Positions 32,564 to 43,570 of a DNA stretch of 64,000 bases are shown in pieces (within the stretch, counting starts at the first letter, position 1; each line of letters opens with the position of its first letter). A program made the position numbers and the translations under genes. The stretch is from Streptomyces sp. L2. Its GTDB lineage: Bacteria; Actinomycetota; Actinomycetes; Streptomycetales; Streptomycetaceae. The stretch is from contig NZ_QBDT01000001.1 in assembly GCF_004124325.1 (NCBI RefSeq), positions 6,448,001 to 6,512,000 on the forward strand, written 5' to 3'. The notes below the pieces were generated by a model. It searched no databases. It worked only from the letters and a program-made list of their open reading frames with translations, and had not been told where the DNA came from.

Positions 32564-33807
32564 CGCGAACGTTCCCGCGACCGGCCCCGCGACCGTTTGC
32601 GCGACCGGTCCGCCGCCGGCGCCGGACGGTCACCACCGGCTCGGCGCTCACGAGCCTTCTCCTGGCCGGCTCCCTCGTCCTGCTGCCCGCCGCCACCGCC
32701 CACGCCGACGGCATCCGCGCCCAGCAGTGGGGCCTGTCCGCGCTGCACACCGCGCAGGCCTGGCGCGTCACGCGGGGCAAGGGCGTCACCGTCGCCGTCC
32801 TGGACACCGGCGTCGAGGCCGATCACCCCGACCTGGCCGGCAACGTCCTGCCGGGCAAGGACATGATCGGCTTCGGCGCCGAGCCCGGCGACCGGAGCTG
32901 GGCCCGGCACGGCACCGCGATGGCCGGGATCATCGCCGGGCACGGCCACGGACCCGGCCGTACCGCCGGCGTCATCGGCATCGCCCCCGAGGCGAAGATC
33001 CTGCCCGTGCGGGTCATCCTGGAGGACGGCGACCCCGCCCGCGGCAAGGCCCGCACCAGCCGGGGCAACGCCCTCGCCGACGGCATCCGCTGGGCCGCCG
33101 ACCACGGCGCCGACGTCATCAACCTCTCCCTCGGCGACGACTCCAGCTCCGCCCACCCCGAGGCCGGCGAGGACGAGGCCGTCCAGTACGCCCTCAAGAA
33201 GGGAGTGGTCGTCGTCGCCTCCGCCGGCAACGGCGGCGACAAGGGCGACCACGTCTCCTACCCGGCCGCCTACCCGGGCGTCATCGCCGCCACCGCCGTC
33301 GACCGCTACGGCACCCGCGCCTCGTTCTCCACCCGCCGCTGGTACGCCACGGTCAGCGCGCCCGGCGTGGACGTCGTCATCGCCGACCCCGACCACAAGT
33401 ACTACGAGGGCTGGGGCACCTCCGCCGCCTCCGCCTTCGTCTCCGGCACGGTCGCCCTCATCAAGGCCGTCCACCCGGACCTGACACCGGCCCAGATCAA
33501 GAAGCTCCTGGAGGACACGGCCCGCAACTCTCCCGTCGGCGGCCGGGACGACTCCCGCGGCTTCGGCCTCGTCGACCCGGCCGCCGCGCTGAAGGCCGCC
33601 GCCCGGCTCAAACCGGAGGGCCTGGAGGTGACCTCGTACGGCGAGAAGTACTTCGGCCCCGGCCCCGACACCCCCAAGGACACCGCCGGCACCTCCGCGT
33701 GGGCGGCCCCTCTCGCGGGAGGCGCCGGCGGGGTCCTGCTGATCGCCGGCGTCGTGCTGTGGCGGAGCCGCGAACGCCGGCCGGAGGAGTACGGCGAGTT
33801 CCGCTGA
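32560..33807 (+). CDS. Membrane-anchored S8 serine protease, mycosin-like
   Basis: A 415-aa subtilisin-family enzyme of the mycosin (type VII secretion-associated) kind. N-terminal basic-hydrophobic signal sequence ends near ATAHA; the triad is Asp82 (VAVLDTGVE), His117 (RHGTAMAGI) and Ser288 (GTSAASAFVSG), with Asn in SAGNGGDKGD. A C-terminal transmembrane segment (LLIAGVVLWRSRERR) tethers the catalytic domain outside the cell. ATG lies in the stop of the proline-rich gene. No ESX ATPase or WXG100 gene is nearby, so the pair may act outside type VII secretion. Confidence 0.9.
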   Translation: MTRTFPRPAPRPFARPVRRRRRTVTTGSALTSLLLAGSLVLLPAATAHADGIRAQQWGLSALHTAQAWRVTRGKGVTVAVLDTGVEADHPDLAGNVLPGKDMIGFGAEPGDRSWARHGTAMAGIIAGHGHGPGRTAGVIGIAPEAKILPVRVILEDGDPARGKARTSRGNALADGIRWAADHGADVINLSLGDDSSSAHPEAGEDEAVQYALKKGVVVVASAGNGGDKGDHVSYPAAYPGVIAATAVDRYGTRASFSTRRWYATVSAPGVDVVIADPDHKYYEGWGTSAASAFVSGTVALIKAVHPDLTPAQIKKLLEDTARNSPVGGRDDSRGFGLVDPAAALKAAARLKPEGLEVTSYGEKYFGPGPDTPKDTAGTSAWAAPLAGGAGGVLLIAGVVLWRSRERRPEEYGEFR

Positions 33808-33865
33808 GCCGTCGGTCAGGGCCCGGACCGGCCCCCGGCCGCCGCCCCCGATAGGGTCGGTGACC

Positions 33866-34645
33866 GTGGCGAACAAGAACATTCCCGACTCCGGCTTCTC
33901 CGACGACGACGGCACCGCCGACCCCCGGCTGAGCGCCGCGCTCGCCGCCTGGGCCGGGGATCGCACCGCCGTCGCGCCGGTCCTGGAGGCCCTCAAGGGC
34001 GCGCGACTGCTGGTCCCGGTCGTAGCGGTCCTGGGGGAGGTCGAGGAGGACAGTCAAGAGGGGCGCGAAGCTCTTTCGAAGGGTGGCGGTGGGCGACGGG
34101 AGGGCGGGCTGCGCCGCGAGAAGAGCAGCGACATGGCCGTTCCGACGCTGAAGGCCGGCGGGCGCACCGCGCTGCCCGCCTTCACCTCGACCGACTCCCT
34201 CGCCCGCTGGGATCCGGCGGCCCGGCCCGTCGCCGTACCGCTGCACCAGGCGCTGCAGGCGGCCGCGCACGAGAAGGCGGACACGGTGGTGCTGGACCTC
34301 GCGGGTCCGGTGCCGTTCGAACTGACCGGCCCGGCGCTGCTCGCCCTCGCCGAGGGCCGTACGACCACGGACCCGCTCGCCGACCCGGCCGTCGTGGCCG
34401 CCGTCCGCGCCGCCGTGGCCGCCGAGCCGGCCGTGCTGCGCGCCCACCTCGGCCCCGGTCAGGCAGACGGCACGCTCGCGCTGGTCCTGGACCCGGCCGC
34501 CCCGCCCGCCGGGGCCGCCCGCGCGGTCGCCGAACGGCTGGCCGCCGACGAGACACTGCGGGCCCGCCTGGTGCGCGGCCTCGACCTGGCACTGCTGCCG
34601 GCCGGGACCACGCCTCCGGGCGAGCCCTTGTACGTGCGGAAATAG
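33866..34645 (+). CDS. SseB-family protein
   Basis: A 259-aa SseB-domain protein (named for an E. coli serine-sensitivity enhancer); biochemical function is unknown. GTG 33866 is chosen over 33860 for ribosome binding spacing. Domain features include RLLVPVVAVLGEV, SSDMAVPTLKAGGRTALPAF and AVPLHQALQAAAHEKADTVVLDLAGP. Residues about 60-80 (EDSQEGREALSKGGGGRREG) interrupt a stretch that is normally short in this family as I remember it, possibly a small in-frame insertion. It converges with the DUF1844 gene. Confidence 0.8.
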   Translation: MANKNIPDSGFSDDDGTADPRLSAALAAWAGDRTAVAPVLEALKGARLLVPVVAVLGEVEEDSQEGREALSKGGGGRREGGLRREKSSDMAVPTLKAGGRTALPAFTSTDSLARWDPAARPVAVPLHQALQAAAHEKADTVVLDLAGPVPFELTGPALLALAEGRTTTDPLADPAVVAAVRAAVAAEPAVLRAHLGPGQADGTLALVLDPAAPPAGAARAVAERLAADETLRARLVRGLDLALLPAGTTPPGEPLYVRK

Positions 34646-34662
34646 AAGAGACGGGCGGCGGC

Positions 34663-35019
34663 TCAGCCGTAGACCGGGCCGGTGTACTTCTCGCCCGGAC
34701 CCTGGCCCGGCTCGTCCGGGACCAGGGAGGCCTCGCGGAACGCCAGCTGCAGCGACTTCAGGCCGTCGCGCAGCGGAGCCGCGTGGAAGGAGCTGATCTC
34801 GGTCGCGCTCGCGTCCAGCAGGCCGGCGAGACCGGTGATCAGCTTGCGGGCCTCGTCCAGGTCCTTGTACTTCTCGCCCTCCTCGCTCAGCCCGAGCTTC
34901 ACGGCGGCGGCGCTCATCAGGTTGACGGCGACCGTCACGATCACCTCGACGGCGGGGACCTCGGCGATGTCCCGGGTCATCGCGTCGAAGTCGGGGGTCT
35001 CAGGAGGGGTGTCACTCAT
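34663..35019 (-). CDS. DUF1844 domain protein
   Basis: A 118-aa small helical protein of a family conserved near infC in actinobacteria; its role is unknown. ATG 35019 (MSDTPPETPDFDAMTRDIAE) is preferred to the one 9 bp upstream. Conserved region: VPAVEVIVTVAVNLMSAAAVKLGL and DLDEARKLITGLAGLLDA, then a C-terminal EKYTGPVYG. Placed back to back with the infC leader, so it shares the 35020-35451 intergenic region, where its own promoter should lie. Confidence 0.85.
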   Translation of the reverse strand: MSDTPPETPDFDAMTRDIAEVPAVEVIVTVAVNLMSAAAVKLGLSEEGEKYKDLDEARKLITGLAGLLDASATEISSFHAAPLRDGLKSLQLAFREASLVPDEPGQGPGEKYTGPVYG

Positions 35020-35069
35020 GCCCCACACGATAGGCGGTCCGTCCGCCCCGGCCTCGTCGAGCCCTGGCC

Positions 35070-35132
35070 GCGCCCCGATCAGCGCTTCCCGCGCCCCGAT
35101 CAGCGCTTCCCACGTCTCGATTAGCCCTTGTC
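35070..35132. repeat. Three tandem 21-bp repeats upstream of infC
   Basis: GCGCCCCGATCAGCGCTTCCC occurs at 35070-35090 and exactly again at 35091-35111, with a diverged third copy at 35112-35132. A 21-bp period is two helical turns. The third copy runs into TTGTCA (35128-35133), a possible -35 element for infC. Confidence 0.7.
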
Positions 35133-35144
35133 AAACGATCCTGC

Positions 35145-35451
35145 TAGCCTGGTACACGACCGGCTGGACACGTCCGCGTGCTCGGCCCACAAGTGGAGGC
35201 TCCGATCTCCCACCCGACCACCCTCCGGGGCGGCGGGTCACCCGGTCAGACGGCCACCATCGTTCCGTACGGACGATGGAGTCGTCCGAAAGCGCGCCCC
35301 GCGATTCATCGCGGCGGTGCTCCGGTAGTGCTTGGAGCCCCGCCTGTGATCGTCCGGGGCATTTTTTCTGCTCCGGCGCGGTTAGGTCACCGAGAAGAGA
35401 CGTAAGCGGCTGTCCGCCAGACCGCCGTGTGGTGCTAACCGAGGAGGATCC
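35145..35451 (+). promoter_or_regulatory. Structured leader of infC-rpmI-rplT
   Basis: About 300 bp without a convincing gene. A hairpin with arms CCATCGT (35257-35263) and ACGATGG (35273-35279) lies midway. A GCTCC/GGAGC pairing (about 35319-35338) overlaps the left arm of the terminator at 35337, so the two could be alternative structures. TGC-TAGCCT at 35142-35150 is a weak extended -10 candidate. The 420-bp space is typical of a translation-factor operon under attenuation. Confidence 0.5.
35337..35367 (+). terminator. Intrinsic terminator/attenuator in the infC leader
   Basis: GCCCCG (35337-35342) pairs with CGGGGC (35355-35360) and is followed at once by A-TTTTTT (35362-35367), one of few true U tracts in this window. 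It lies 85 bp before the infC start, on the transcript, so most transcription would stop here unless antitermination occurs. Confidence 0.75.
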
Positions 35452-36096
35452 ATCAGCGCCGAGCCCCGCATCAACGACCGGATTCGCGTTCCCGAGGTGC
35501 GACTTGTCGGTCCCAGCGGCGAGCAGGTCGGGATTGTTCCGCTTGCCAAGGCCCTGGAGCTTGCGCAGGAGTACGACCTGGACCTGGTCGAGGTCGCGGC
35601 GAACGCCCGTCCGCCCGTGTGCAAGCTCATGGACTACGGGAAGTTCAAGTACGAGTCGGCCATGAAGGCCCGTGAGGCGCGCAAGAACCAGGCGCACACG
35701 GTCATCAAGGAGATGAAGCTCCGGCCGAAGATCGACCCGCACGACTACGACACCAAGAAGGGTCACGTCGTCCGGTTCCTCAAGCAGGGCGACAAGGTCA
35801 AGATCACGATCATGTTCCGTGGTCGCGAGCAGTCCCGCCCCGAGCTGGGCTACCGACTGCTGCAGCGTCTCGCGGAGGACGTCCAGGACCTCGGTTTCGT
35901 CGAGTCGAACCCGAAGCAGGACGGCCGGAACATGATCATGGTTCTCGGTCCGCACAAGAAGAAGACCGAGGCGATGGCCGAGGCTCGCCAGGCGCAGGAA
36001 GCCCGCAAGGCGGATGCGAAGGCCAACCCCGGTCGCTCGCAGAACCCCGCGGAGGCCGAGGCCGAGGCGCCTGCCGAGGAGCCCGCCGAGGCGTGA
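35452..36096 (+). CDS. infC: Translation initiation factor IF-3, probable AUC start
   Basis: IF-3 binds the 30S subunit and rejects non-canonical start codons. The conserved N-terminus [19 protein letters not shown] requires a start upstream of the first GTG at 35497; the only in-frame candidate with a ribosome binding site is ATC at 35452, 4 bp after GAGGAGG. This gives 214 aa. Domains: N-terminal (about 1-75, [20 protein letters not shown] linker) and C-terminal (about 90-170, [31 protein letters not shown]), with an acidic-basic tail. A rare start codon allows IF-3 to repress its own synthesis, as with AUU in E. coli. Followed by rpmI and rplT. Confidence 0.93.
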   Translation: MSAEPRINDRIRVPEVRLVGPSGEQVGIVPLAKALELAQEYDLDLVEVAANARPPVCKLMDYGKFKYESAMKAREARKNQAHTVIKEMKLRPKIDPHDYDTKKGHVVRFLKQGDKVKITIMFRGREQSRPELGYRLLQRLAEDVQDLGFVESNPKQDGRNMIMVLGPHKKKTEAMAEARQAQEARKADAKANPGRSQNPAEAEAEAPAEEPAEA

Positions 36097-36207
36097 TCCA
36101 CCGGGACGCGAGTCCCAGGATCGACCCACAGTAGAGAACGACGCTCCACCGTGCCCGGTTTTCGCGACCGGGCACCGGAGCGCCACCGACGAGGAGAGTA
36201 CGGCGCT

Positions 36208-36402
36208 ATGCCGAAGAACAAGTCGCACAGCGGTGCCAGCAAGCGCTTCAAGGTCACCGGCTCCGGCAAGGTGCTCCGTGAGCGCGCCGGCAAGCGCCAC
36301 CTGCTTGAGCACAAGTCGTCCCGTGTGACGCGTCGCCTCACCGGCAACGCCGAGATGGCCCCGGGCGACGCCGCGAAGATCAAGAAGCTTCTCGGCAAGT
36401 GA
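36208..36402 (+). CDS. rpmI: 50S ribosomal protein L35
   Basis: L35, 64 aa, of the large ribosomal subunit. ATG at 36208 with GAGGAG upstream. [20 protein letters not shown] and the basic C-terminus ([21 protein letters not shown]) are the standard sequence. It is 112 bp after infC and 101 bp before rplT in the conserved infC-rpmI-rplT order. Confidence 0.97.
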   Translation: MPKNKSHSGASKRFKVTGSGKVLRERAGKRHLLEHKSSRVTRRLTGNAEMAPGDAAKIKKLLGK

Positions 36403-36503
36403 CGTACCGGCGCTTCTTCACGAGCGCCGCGCGTCTGGACCGGGACCCAATCGTTTCCGGGCCGCGTGAGTTCCACCGCGGCCCCGCTACAAGGAGTTAA
36501 CAA

Positions 36504-36887
36504 GTGGCACGCGTCAAGCGGGCAGTCAACGCCCACAAGAAGCGCCGGGCGATCCTGGAGCAGGCCTCCGGCTACCGCGGTCAGCGTTCGCGCCTGTACC
36601 GCAAGGCCAAGGAGCAGGTCACCCACTCGCTGGTCTACAACTACAACGACCGCAAGAAGCGCAAGGGCGACTTCCGTCAGCTGTGGATCCAGCGCATCAA
36701 CGCCGCTGCCCGCGCCAACGGCATCACGTACAACCGCTTCATCCAGGGTCTGAAGGCCGCGAACATCGAGGTCGACCGCAAGATTCTGGCGGAGCTGGCC
36801 GTCAACGACGCGAACGCGTTCGCCGCGCTCGTCGAGGTCGCGCAGAAGGCGCTGCCGTCGGACGTCAACGCGCCCAAGGCGGCGTGA
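36504..36887 (+). CDS. rplT: 50S ribosomal protein L20
   Basis: L20, 127 aa, an early assembly protein of the 50S subunit that contacts 23S rRNA; in some bacteria it represses its own operon. GTG start at 36504, eight bases after AAGGAG. The conserved basic N-terminal helix ([20 protein letters not shown]) and the C-terminal globular domain ([20 protein letters not shown]) are intact. The operon ends with the terminator at 36917. Confidence 0.97.
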   Translation: MARVKRAVNAHKKRRAILEQASGYRGQRSRLYRKAKEQVTHSLVYNYNDRKKRKGDFRQLWIQRINAAARANGITYNRFIQGLKAANIEVDRKILAELAVNDANAFAALVEVAQKALPSDVNAPKAA

Positions 36888-36916
36888 CGCTGCGTCGGCC
36901 TCAGCCGTCGTAGTAC

Positions 36917-36950
36917 CGGGACCCGCAGGCTGTTCAGCTTGCGGGTCCCG
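36917..36950 (+). terminator. Terminator of infC-rpmI-rplT
   Basis: Perfect 11-bp stem, CGGGACCCGCA (36917-36927) and TGCGGGTCCCG (36940-36950), extended inward by GGC/GCT pairs, 30 bp after the L20 stop. Confidence 0.8.
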
Positions 36951-37020
36951 CCGTTACCGGCCCCGCTGTCGCCGTCCGGCCGGGGCGCGTCGTGGCTGCC
37001 GTTTCCGCCTGCGGGCGCGT

Positions 37021-37138
37021 TGTGGCTTCTCGCGCAGTTCCCCGCGCCCCTTCAGGGCGCTGCCCCGGCCGCCCGGATTCGCCTGCGGGCGCGCGTCGTG
37101 GCTGGTCGCGCAGTTCCCCGCGCCCCTTACGGGGCACG
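37021..37138. repeat. Two direct copies of family A repeat
   Basis: Cores at about 37031-37052 and 37106-37127, each preceded by CGTGGCT or TTGTGGCTT and followed by a short hairpin (CCCCTTACGGGG in the second). With 37208-37249 they fill most of the 517-bp gap 36888-37404, which has no other gene. Confidence 0.75.
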
Positions 37139-37207
37139 TCTCAGCCCTGTCGGCTACGCAGCCGCCGGAGCAGCGCGCACCCAGCCGTCTCGTCCCAGCT
37201 GCGGGCA

Positions 37208-37249
37208 TGCGTGCCTCCCCCAGTGCCTTAAGGCCTGGGGGGACCCCCA
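37208..37249. repeat. Palindromic dispersed repeat, family B (intergenic copy)
   Basis: TGCGTGCCTCCCCCAG, a 12-nt spacer and TGGGGGGACCCCCA: a stem-loop-like element. The reverse complement of its flanks and arms matches the segment at 41175-41212 inside pheT. Confidence 0.7.
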
Positions 37250-37404
37250 GGGCGGCACGGGTGAACGCAGCGGTGCCCCGCCAGCGCGGACAAGTGAAAT
37301 CGCCCCCCGGGTGACTGCGGCGGGCGGCGGGCCGGCGGCGGCGCCGGTGAGTGAGACCCCGTCCGAGCCGCAGAGCCCCCCGTACGAGGAAAGTGACCCA
37401 GAGG

Positions 37405-38262
<858 letters not shown>

Positions 38263-38309
38263 GGTGACCAGTTCGGGGCCCTGCGCCGGCTGAGAGGTGG
38301 GGTACGGGG

Positions 38310-39458
38310 ATGAGTGTGGTCCGCACGAGCACCGCGGCGGCCGGGCGGGACGCGCGCACGCCCGCGCCCCGGCACGGCGACCTCGCGGACCGGAGAGCGG
38401 ACCACGGCATCGACCCCGACGAGCTGCCCGACGGCCTCGTCGTCGCCGACCAGGACGGCCGCGTCGTCTGCTTCAACGCCGCCGCCGCCCGCATCACCGG
38501 CCTGCGCGCCCCCGACGCCCTCGGCGAGAGCCTGGAGAAGGCCCTGCCCCTGGAGGATCTGGAGGGCCGCCGCTGGTGGCAGCTGACGGACCCCTACGGC
38601 GGACTGGCCATCCGGGTACGGCAACCGGAGCGGAACCTGCTGCTGCCGGGCGGACACGAGGTTCTCGTCTCCGCCCGCTACGTGCGCGCCGAGCCCCTCG
38701 GCCCCGTCCACCGCGTCGTCGTCACCCTCCGCGACACCGAGGCCCGGCGCCGTACCGAGCGCAGCCACGCCGAGCTGATCGCCACCGTCGCCCACGAGCT
38801 GCGCTCCCCGCTGACCTCCGTCAAGGGCTTCACCGCCACGCTGCTGGCCAAGTGGGAGCGGTTCACCGACGACCAGAAGCGGCTGATGCTGGAGACCGTC
38901 GACGCCGACGCCGACCGTGTCACCCGGCTCATCGCCGAACTGCTCGACATCTCCCGCATCGACAGCGGGCGCCTGGAGGTGCGCCGGCAGCCCGTCGACA
39001 TCGGCGCCGCCGTCGGCCGGCACATCCAGGCGTACGTCGCCGCCGGGCAGCGCGCCGACCGGTTCCTGCTCCGCGTCGAGCAGCCGCTGCCCGACCTGTG
39101 GGCCGACCCCGACAAGGTCGACCAGGTGCTGAGCAACCTGCTGGAAAATGCGGTGCGCCACGGTGAGGGAACCGTCACCATTGACGTCACGGCCACGGCG
39201 TCCCCCCGCGAGGGCGAGGACACCGGCACGTCGGTCACGGTGAGCGACGAGGGGCCCGGCATCCCGGAGGAGTCCATGAACCGCGTCTTCACCCGCTTCT
39301 GGCGGGGCAGCAAGCGCGGCGGCACCGGCCTCGGGCTGTACATCGTCAAGGGCATCGTCGAGGCCCACGGCGGCACGATCACGGTCGGCCGCGCCCCCGC
39401 CGGCGGCGCCGAGTTCCGATTTACGCTGCCCGTGGCGGCTCCGGCGTTTGAATTCTAG
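38310..39458 (+). CDS. PAS-domain sensor histidine kinase, orphan
   Basis: A soluble 382-aa kinase with a PAS domain (about residues 33-140, DGLVVADQDGRVVCFNAAAA, RITGL), a HisKA dimerisation domain with phosphoacceptor His162 in VAHELRSPLTSVKG, and an HATPase domain with NLLENAVRHGEG, DEGPGIPEESM, GGTGLGLYIVKG. No membrane helices, so the sensed signal is cytoplasmic. No response regulator is adjacent; it is orphan in this window. It sits 47 bp after the methyltransferase gene and upstream of pheS. Confidence 0.93.
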   Translation: MSVVRTSTAAAGRDARTPAPRHGDLADRRADHGIDPDELPDGLVVADQDGRVVCFNAAAARITGLRAPDALGESLEKALPLEDLEGRRWWQLTDPYGGLAIRVRQPERNLLLPGGHEVLVSARYVRAEPLGPVHRVVVTLRDTEARRRTERSHAELIATVAHELRSPLTSVKGFTATLLAKWERFTDDQKRLMLETVDADADRVTRLIAELLDISRIDSGRLEVRRQPVDIGAAVGRHIQAYVAAGQRADRFLLRVEQPLPDLWADPDKVDQVLSNLLENAVRHGEGTVTIDVTATASPREGEDTGTSVTVSDEGPGIPEESMNRVFTRFWRGSKRGGTGLGLYIVKGIVEAHGGTITVGRAPAGGAEFRFTLPVAAPAFEF

Positions 39459-39543
39459 GGGTGCGTAGCGTCGAATAGGGCGGGGGCGGGTGACGGGTGG
39501 GCCTGACGGCCACGGGCGCAATCGCCTGTCCGCACCCCGTTAG

Positions 39544-40763
<1,220 letters not shown>

Positions 40764-40764
<1 letters not shown>

Positions 40765-43295
40765 TGCGGGTCCCGCTTTCTTGGCTGCGGGAGTACGTCG
40801 ACCTGCCGGCGACTCAGACCGGGCGCGACGTCCAGGAGAAGCTCGTCTCGGTCGGCCTCGAGGTCGAGACCGTCGAGCAGCTCGGCGCCGACCTCAAGGG
40901 GCCGCTCGTCGTCGGCCAGGTGCTCACCATCGAGGAGCTGGAGGGCTTCAAGAAGCCGATCCGCTTCTGCACCGTCGACGTCGGCCGGGCCAACGGCACC
41001 GGGGAGCCGCAGGAGATCGTCTGCGGCGCCCGGAACTTCGCCGTCGGCGACAAGGTCGTCGTGGTCCTCCCGGGCGCCGTGCTGCCCGGCGGCTTCGCGA
41101 TCGCCGCCCGCAAGACGTACGGCAAGACCTCCCACGGCATGATCTGCTCCACCGACGAGCTGGGCATGGGCGACTGGGGGTCCCCCCGGACGGAGTCTGG
41201 GGGAGGCACGCACGGCATCATCGTGCTGCCGCCGGAGCACGAGGTGGGCACCGACGCGATCGAGCTGCTCCAGCTCGTGGACGAGGTCCTCGACATCGCC
41301 GTCACGCCCGACCGGGGCTACTGCCTGTCGCTGCGCGGTGTCGCCCGTGAGACCGCCATCGCCTACGGCCTGCCGCTGCGCGACCCGGCCCTCCTCGACG
41401 TCCCGGCGCCGAACGCCTACGGCTACCCCGTCCAGGTCTCCGACCCGCACGGCTGCGACCGCTTCACCGCCCGCACCGTCTCCGGTCTCGACCCGGAGGC
41501 CCGCTCCCCGATCTGGCTCCAGCGCCGCCTGCAGAAGGCCGGCATGCGCCCGATCTCCCTCGCGGTCGACGTCACCAACTACGTGATGCTGGAGCTGGGC
41601 CAGCCCCTGCACGCGTACGACCGCTCGCGCGTCCAGGGCACCATCGGCGTGCGCCGCGCCGAGGCCGGCGAGAAGCTCACCACGCTCGACGGCGTGACCC
41701 GCACCCTCGACGCCGAGGACCTCGTCATCACCGACGACCGCGGCGCCATCGGCCTCGCCGGCGTCATGGGCGGCGCCAACACCGAGATCGACGACACCGA
41801 GGGCACCACCACCGAGGTCGTCGTGGAGGCCGCGCACTTCGACGCGATCTCCATCGCCCGCACCGCCCGCCGGCACAAGCTGGCCTCCGAGGCCTCCCGC
41901 CGCTTCGAGCGCGGCGTCGACCCGCAGGCTGCCGCCGCGGCCGCCCAGCGGACCGTCGACCTGCTCGTGCTCCTCGCCGGCGGCACCGCCGACGCGGGCG
42001 TCACCGAGGTCGTCGCGCCCGCCGCGCCGCGCACCATCACCATCCCGGCCGACCACCCGGACCGGGTCGCCGGTGTGACGTACGGTCGCGAGACCGTCGT
42101 ACGCCGCCTGCAGGAGGTCGGTTGCGACGTCCTCGGGCAGGACGAGCTGACGGTCACCGTGCCGAGCTGGCGGCCCGACCTCACCGACCCGAACGACCTC
42201 GCCGAGGAGGTCATCCGGCTGGAGGGCTACGAGAACCTGCCCTCCACACTGCCCAAGCCCCCGGCGGGCCTGGGCCTGACCGACCGGCAGCGGCTGCACC
42301 GCCGGGTCGGCCGCGCGCTGGCCGGCGCCGGGTACGTCGAGGCGCTGAACTACCCGTTCCTCGGCGAGCAGGCCTTCGACCAGCTCACCCTCGCGGCCGA
42401 CGACCCGGCGCGCCGCGTCGTCAAGCTCGTCAACCCGCTCTCCGACGAGGAGCCCGCCCTCCGTACGACGCTGCTGCCGGGCCTGCTCGGCGCGCTGCGC
42501 CGCAACGACGGACGCGGCTCGCACGACCTGGCCCTGTTCGAGACGGGCCTCGTCTTCCACCCCCGCGAGGAGCTGACGGCGGCCGTCCGCCTCCCCGTGG
42601 ACCGGCGCCCCACCGACGAGGAGATCGCCTCCCTCACCCAGGCGCTGCCCGTCCAGCCCCGGCACGCCGCCGTCGTCCTCGCGGGCGCCCGCGAGCAGGC
42701 CGGCTGGTGGGGCAAGGGCCGTCCGGCCGACTGGGCCGACGCGGTCGAGGCGGCGCGGATCGTCGCGCGGGAGGCCGGCACCGAACTGGTCGTCCGCAAG
42801 GGCCAGTACGGGCCGTGGCACCCGGGCCGCTGCGCCGAGCTGGTCGTCGTCGTGGACGGCACCGAGCGGGTCGTCGGCCACGCCGGTGAGCTGCACCCCG
42901 GTGTGCTGAAGACGCTGGGTCTGCCCGCGCGTACCAGTGCGATGGAGCTGGACCTGGACGTCGTGGAGCGGGCGAGCGCCGGTCTGGTGAAGGGGCCGCA
43001 CATCTCGACGTTCCCCGTCGCCACGCAGGATGTCGCGCTGGTCGTCGACCAGTTCGTCCCGCACGCGGACGTCGAGGCGGCGCTCCGCGAGGGGGCGGGC
43101 GCGCTGCTGGAGTCCATCCGGCTGTTCGACGTCTACGAGAACGCGGAGCAGTTGGGGGAGGGGCGGAAGTCGCTCGCCTACGCGTTGCGCTTCCGCGCGG
43201 GGGACCGGACGCTGACGGTCGACGAGGCGTCGGCTGCGCGTGACGCGGCGGTCGCCCTCGCCGGTGAGCGGACCGGCGCCGTCCTCCGAGGCTAA
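40764..43295 (+). CDS. pheT: Phenylalanine--tRNA ligase beta subunit
   Basis: The 843-aa beta subunit with tRNA-binding OB fold (about residues 40-155, [17 protein letters not shown]), B3/B4 editing domain (about 210-390), B5 and catalytic-like region, and the C-terminal FDX-ACB anticodon-binding domain ([20 protein letters not shown]). ATG overlaps the pheS stop by one base. Residues 138-150 ([12 protein letters not shown]) are encoded by a repeat-like segment described separately and look like an insertion in the loop before [13 protein letters not shown]; the frame is kept. Otherwise complete. Confidence 0.96.
41175..41212. repeat. Family B repeat inside the pheT coding sequence
   Basis: TGGGGGTCCCCCC, a short spacer and CTGGGGGAGGCACGCA. 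It is the reverse complement of the intergenic element at 37208-37249 outside the variable loop. It is translated in frame as part of [12 protein letters not shown]. Confidence 0.7.
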
Positions 43296-43335
43296 CCGCC
43301 GCAGGAGTTCTGCGCGATGCCGGCTGCGGGTACGC

Positions 43336-43570
43336 CGTGGCCGGTCGCGCAGTTCCCCGCGCCCCTTGGGGGTGGTTCTGCGCGATGCCGGCTGCGGGTG
43401 CGTCGTGGCCGGTCGCGCCCGCGCGGCGGAGCCGCAAATCGATACAGCCCCGCGCCCCTGGGGGGCGGTCAGGCCCGCAGTGCCTCAAGGAGTTGCGGTT
43501 CAGCTTTGCGACTTGGCCGGGGCCGACTTCCTTAGGGGCGCGGGGAACTGCGCGACAAGCCACAGCGCAC
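43336..43570. repeat. Cluster of family A repeats, one interrupted by a second element
   Basis: A forward copy at 43336-43374, a composite at 43401-43468 in which about 30 nt (CGCGCGGCGGAGCCGCAAAT...) replace the middle of the repeat, and an inverted copy at 43531-43570. They occupy most of the 489-bp gap 43296-43784; no gene is seen in it. The end of the gap (43675-43784) should hold the promoter of the next gene. Confidence 0.75.

Noticed and set aside
35128..35328. A 66-codon open frame in the infC leader, as a leader peptide
   Set aside because: No ribosome binding site, Arg/Pro-rich shadow composition and overlap with promoter repeats; the structured RNA explanation is better.
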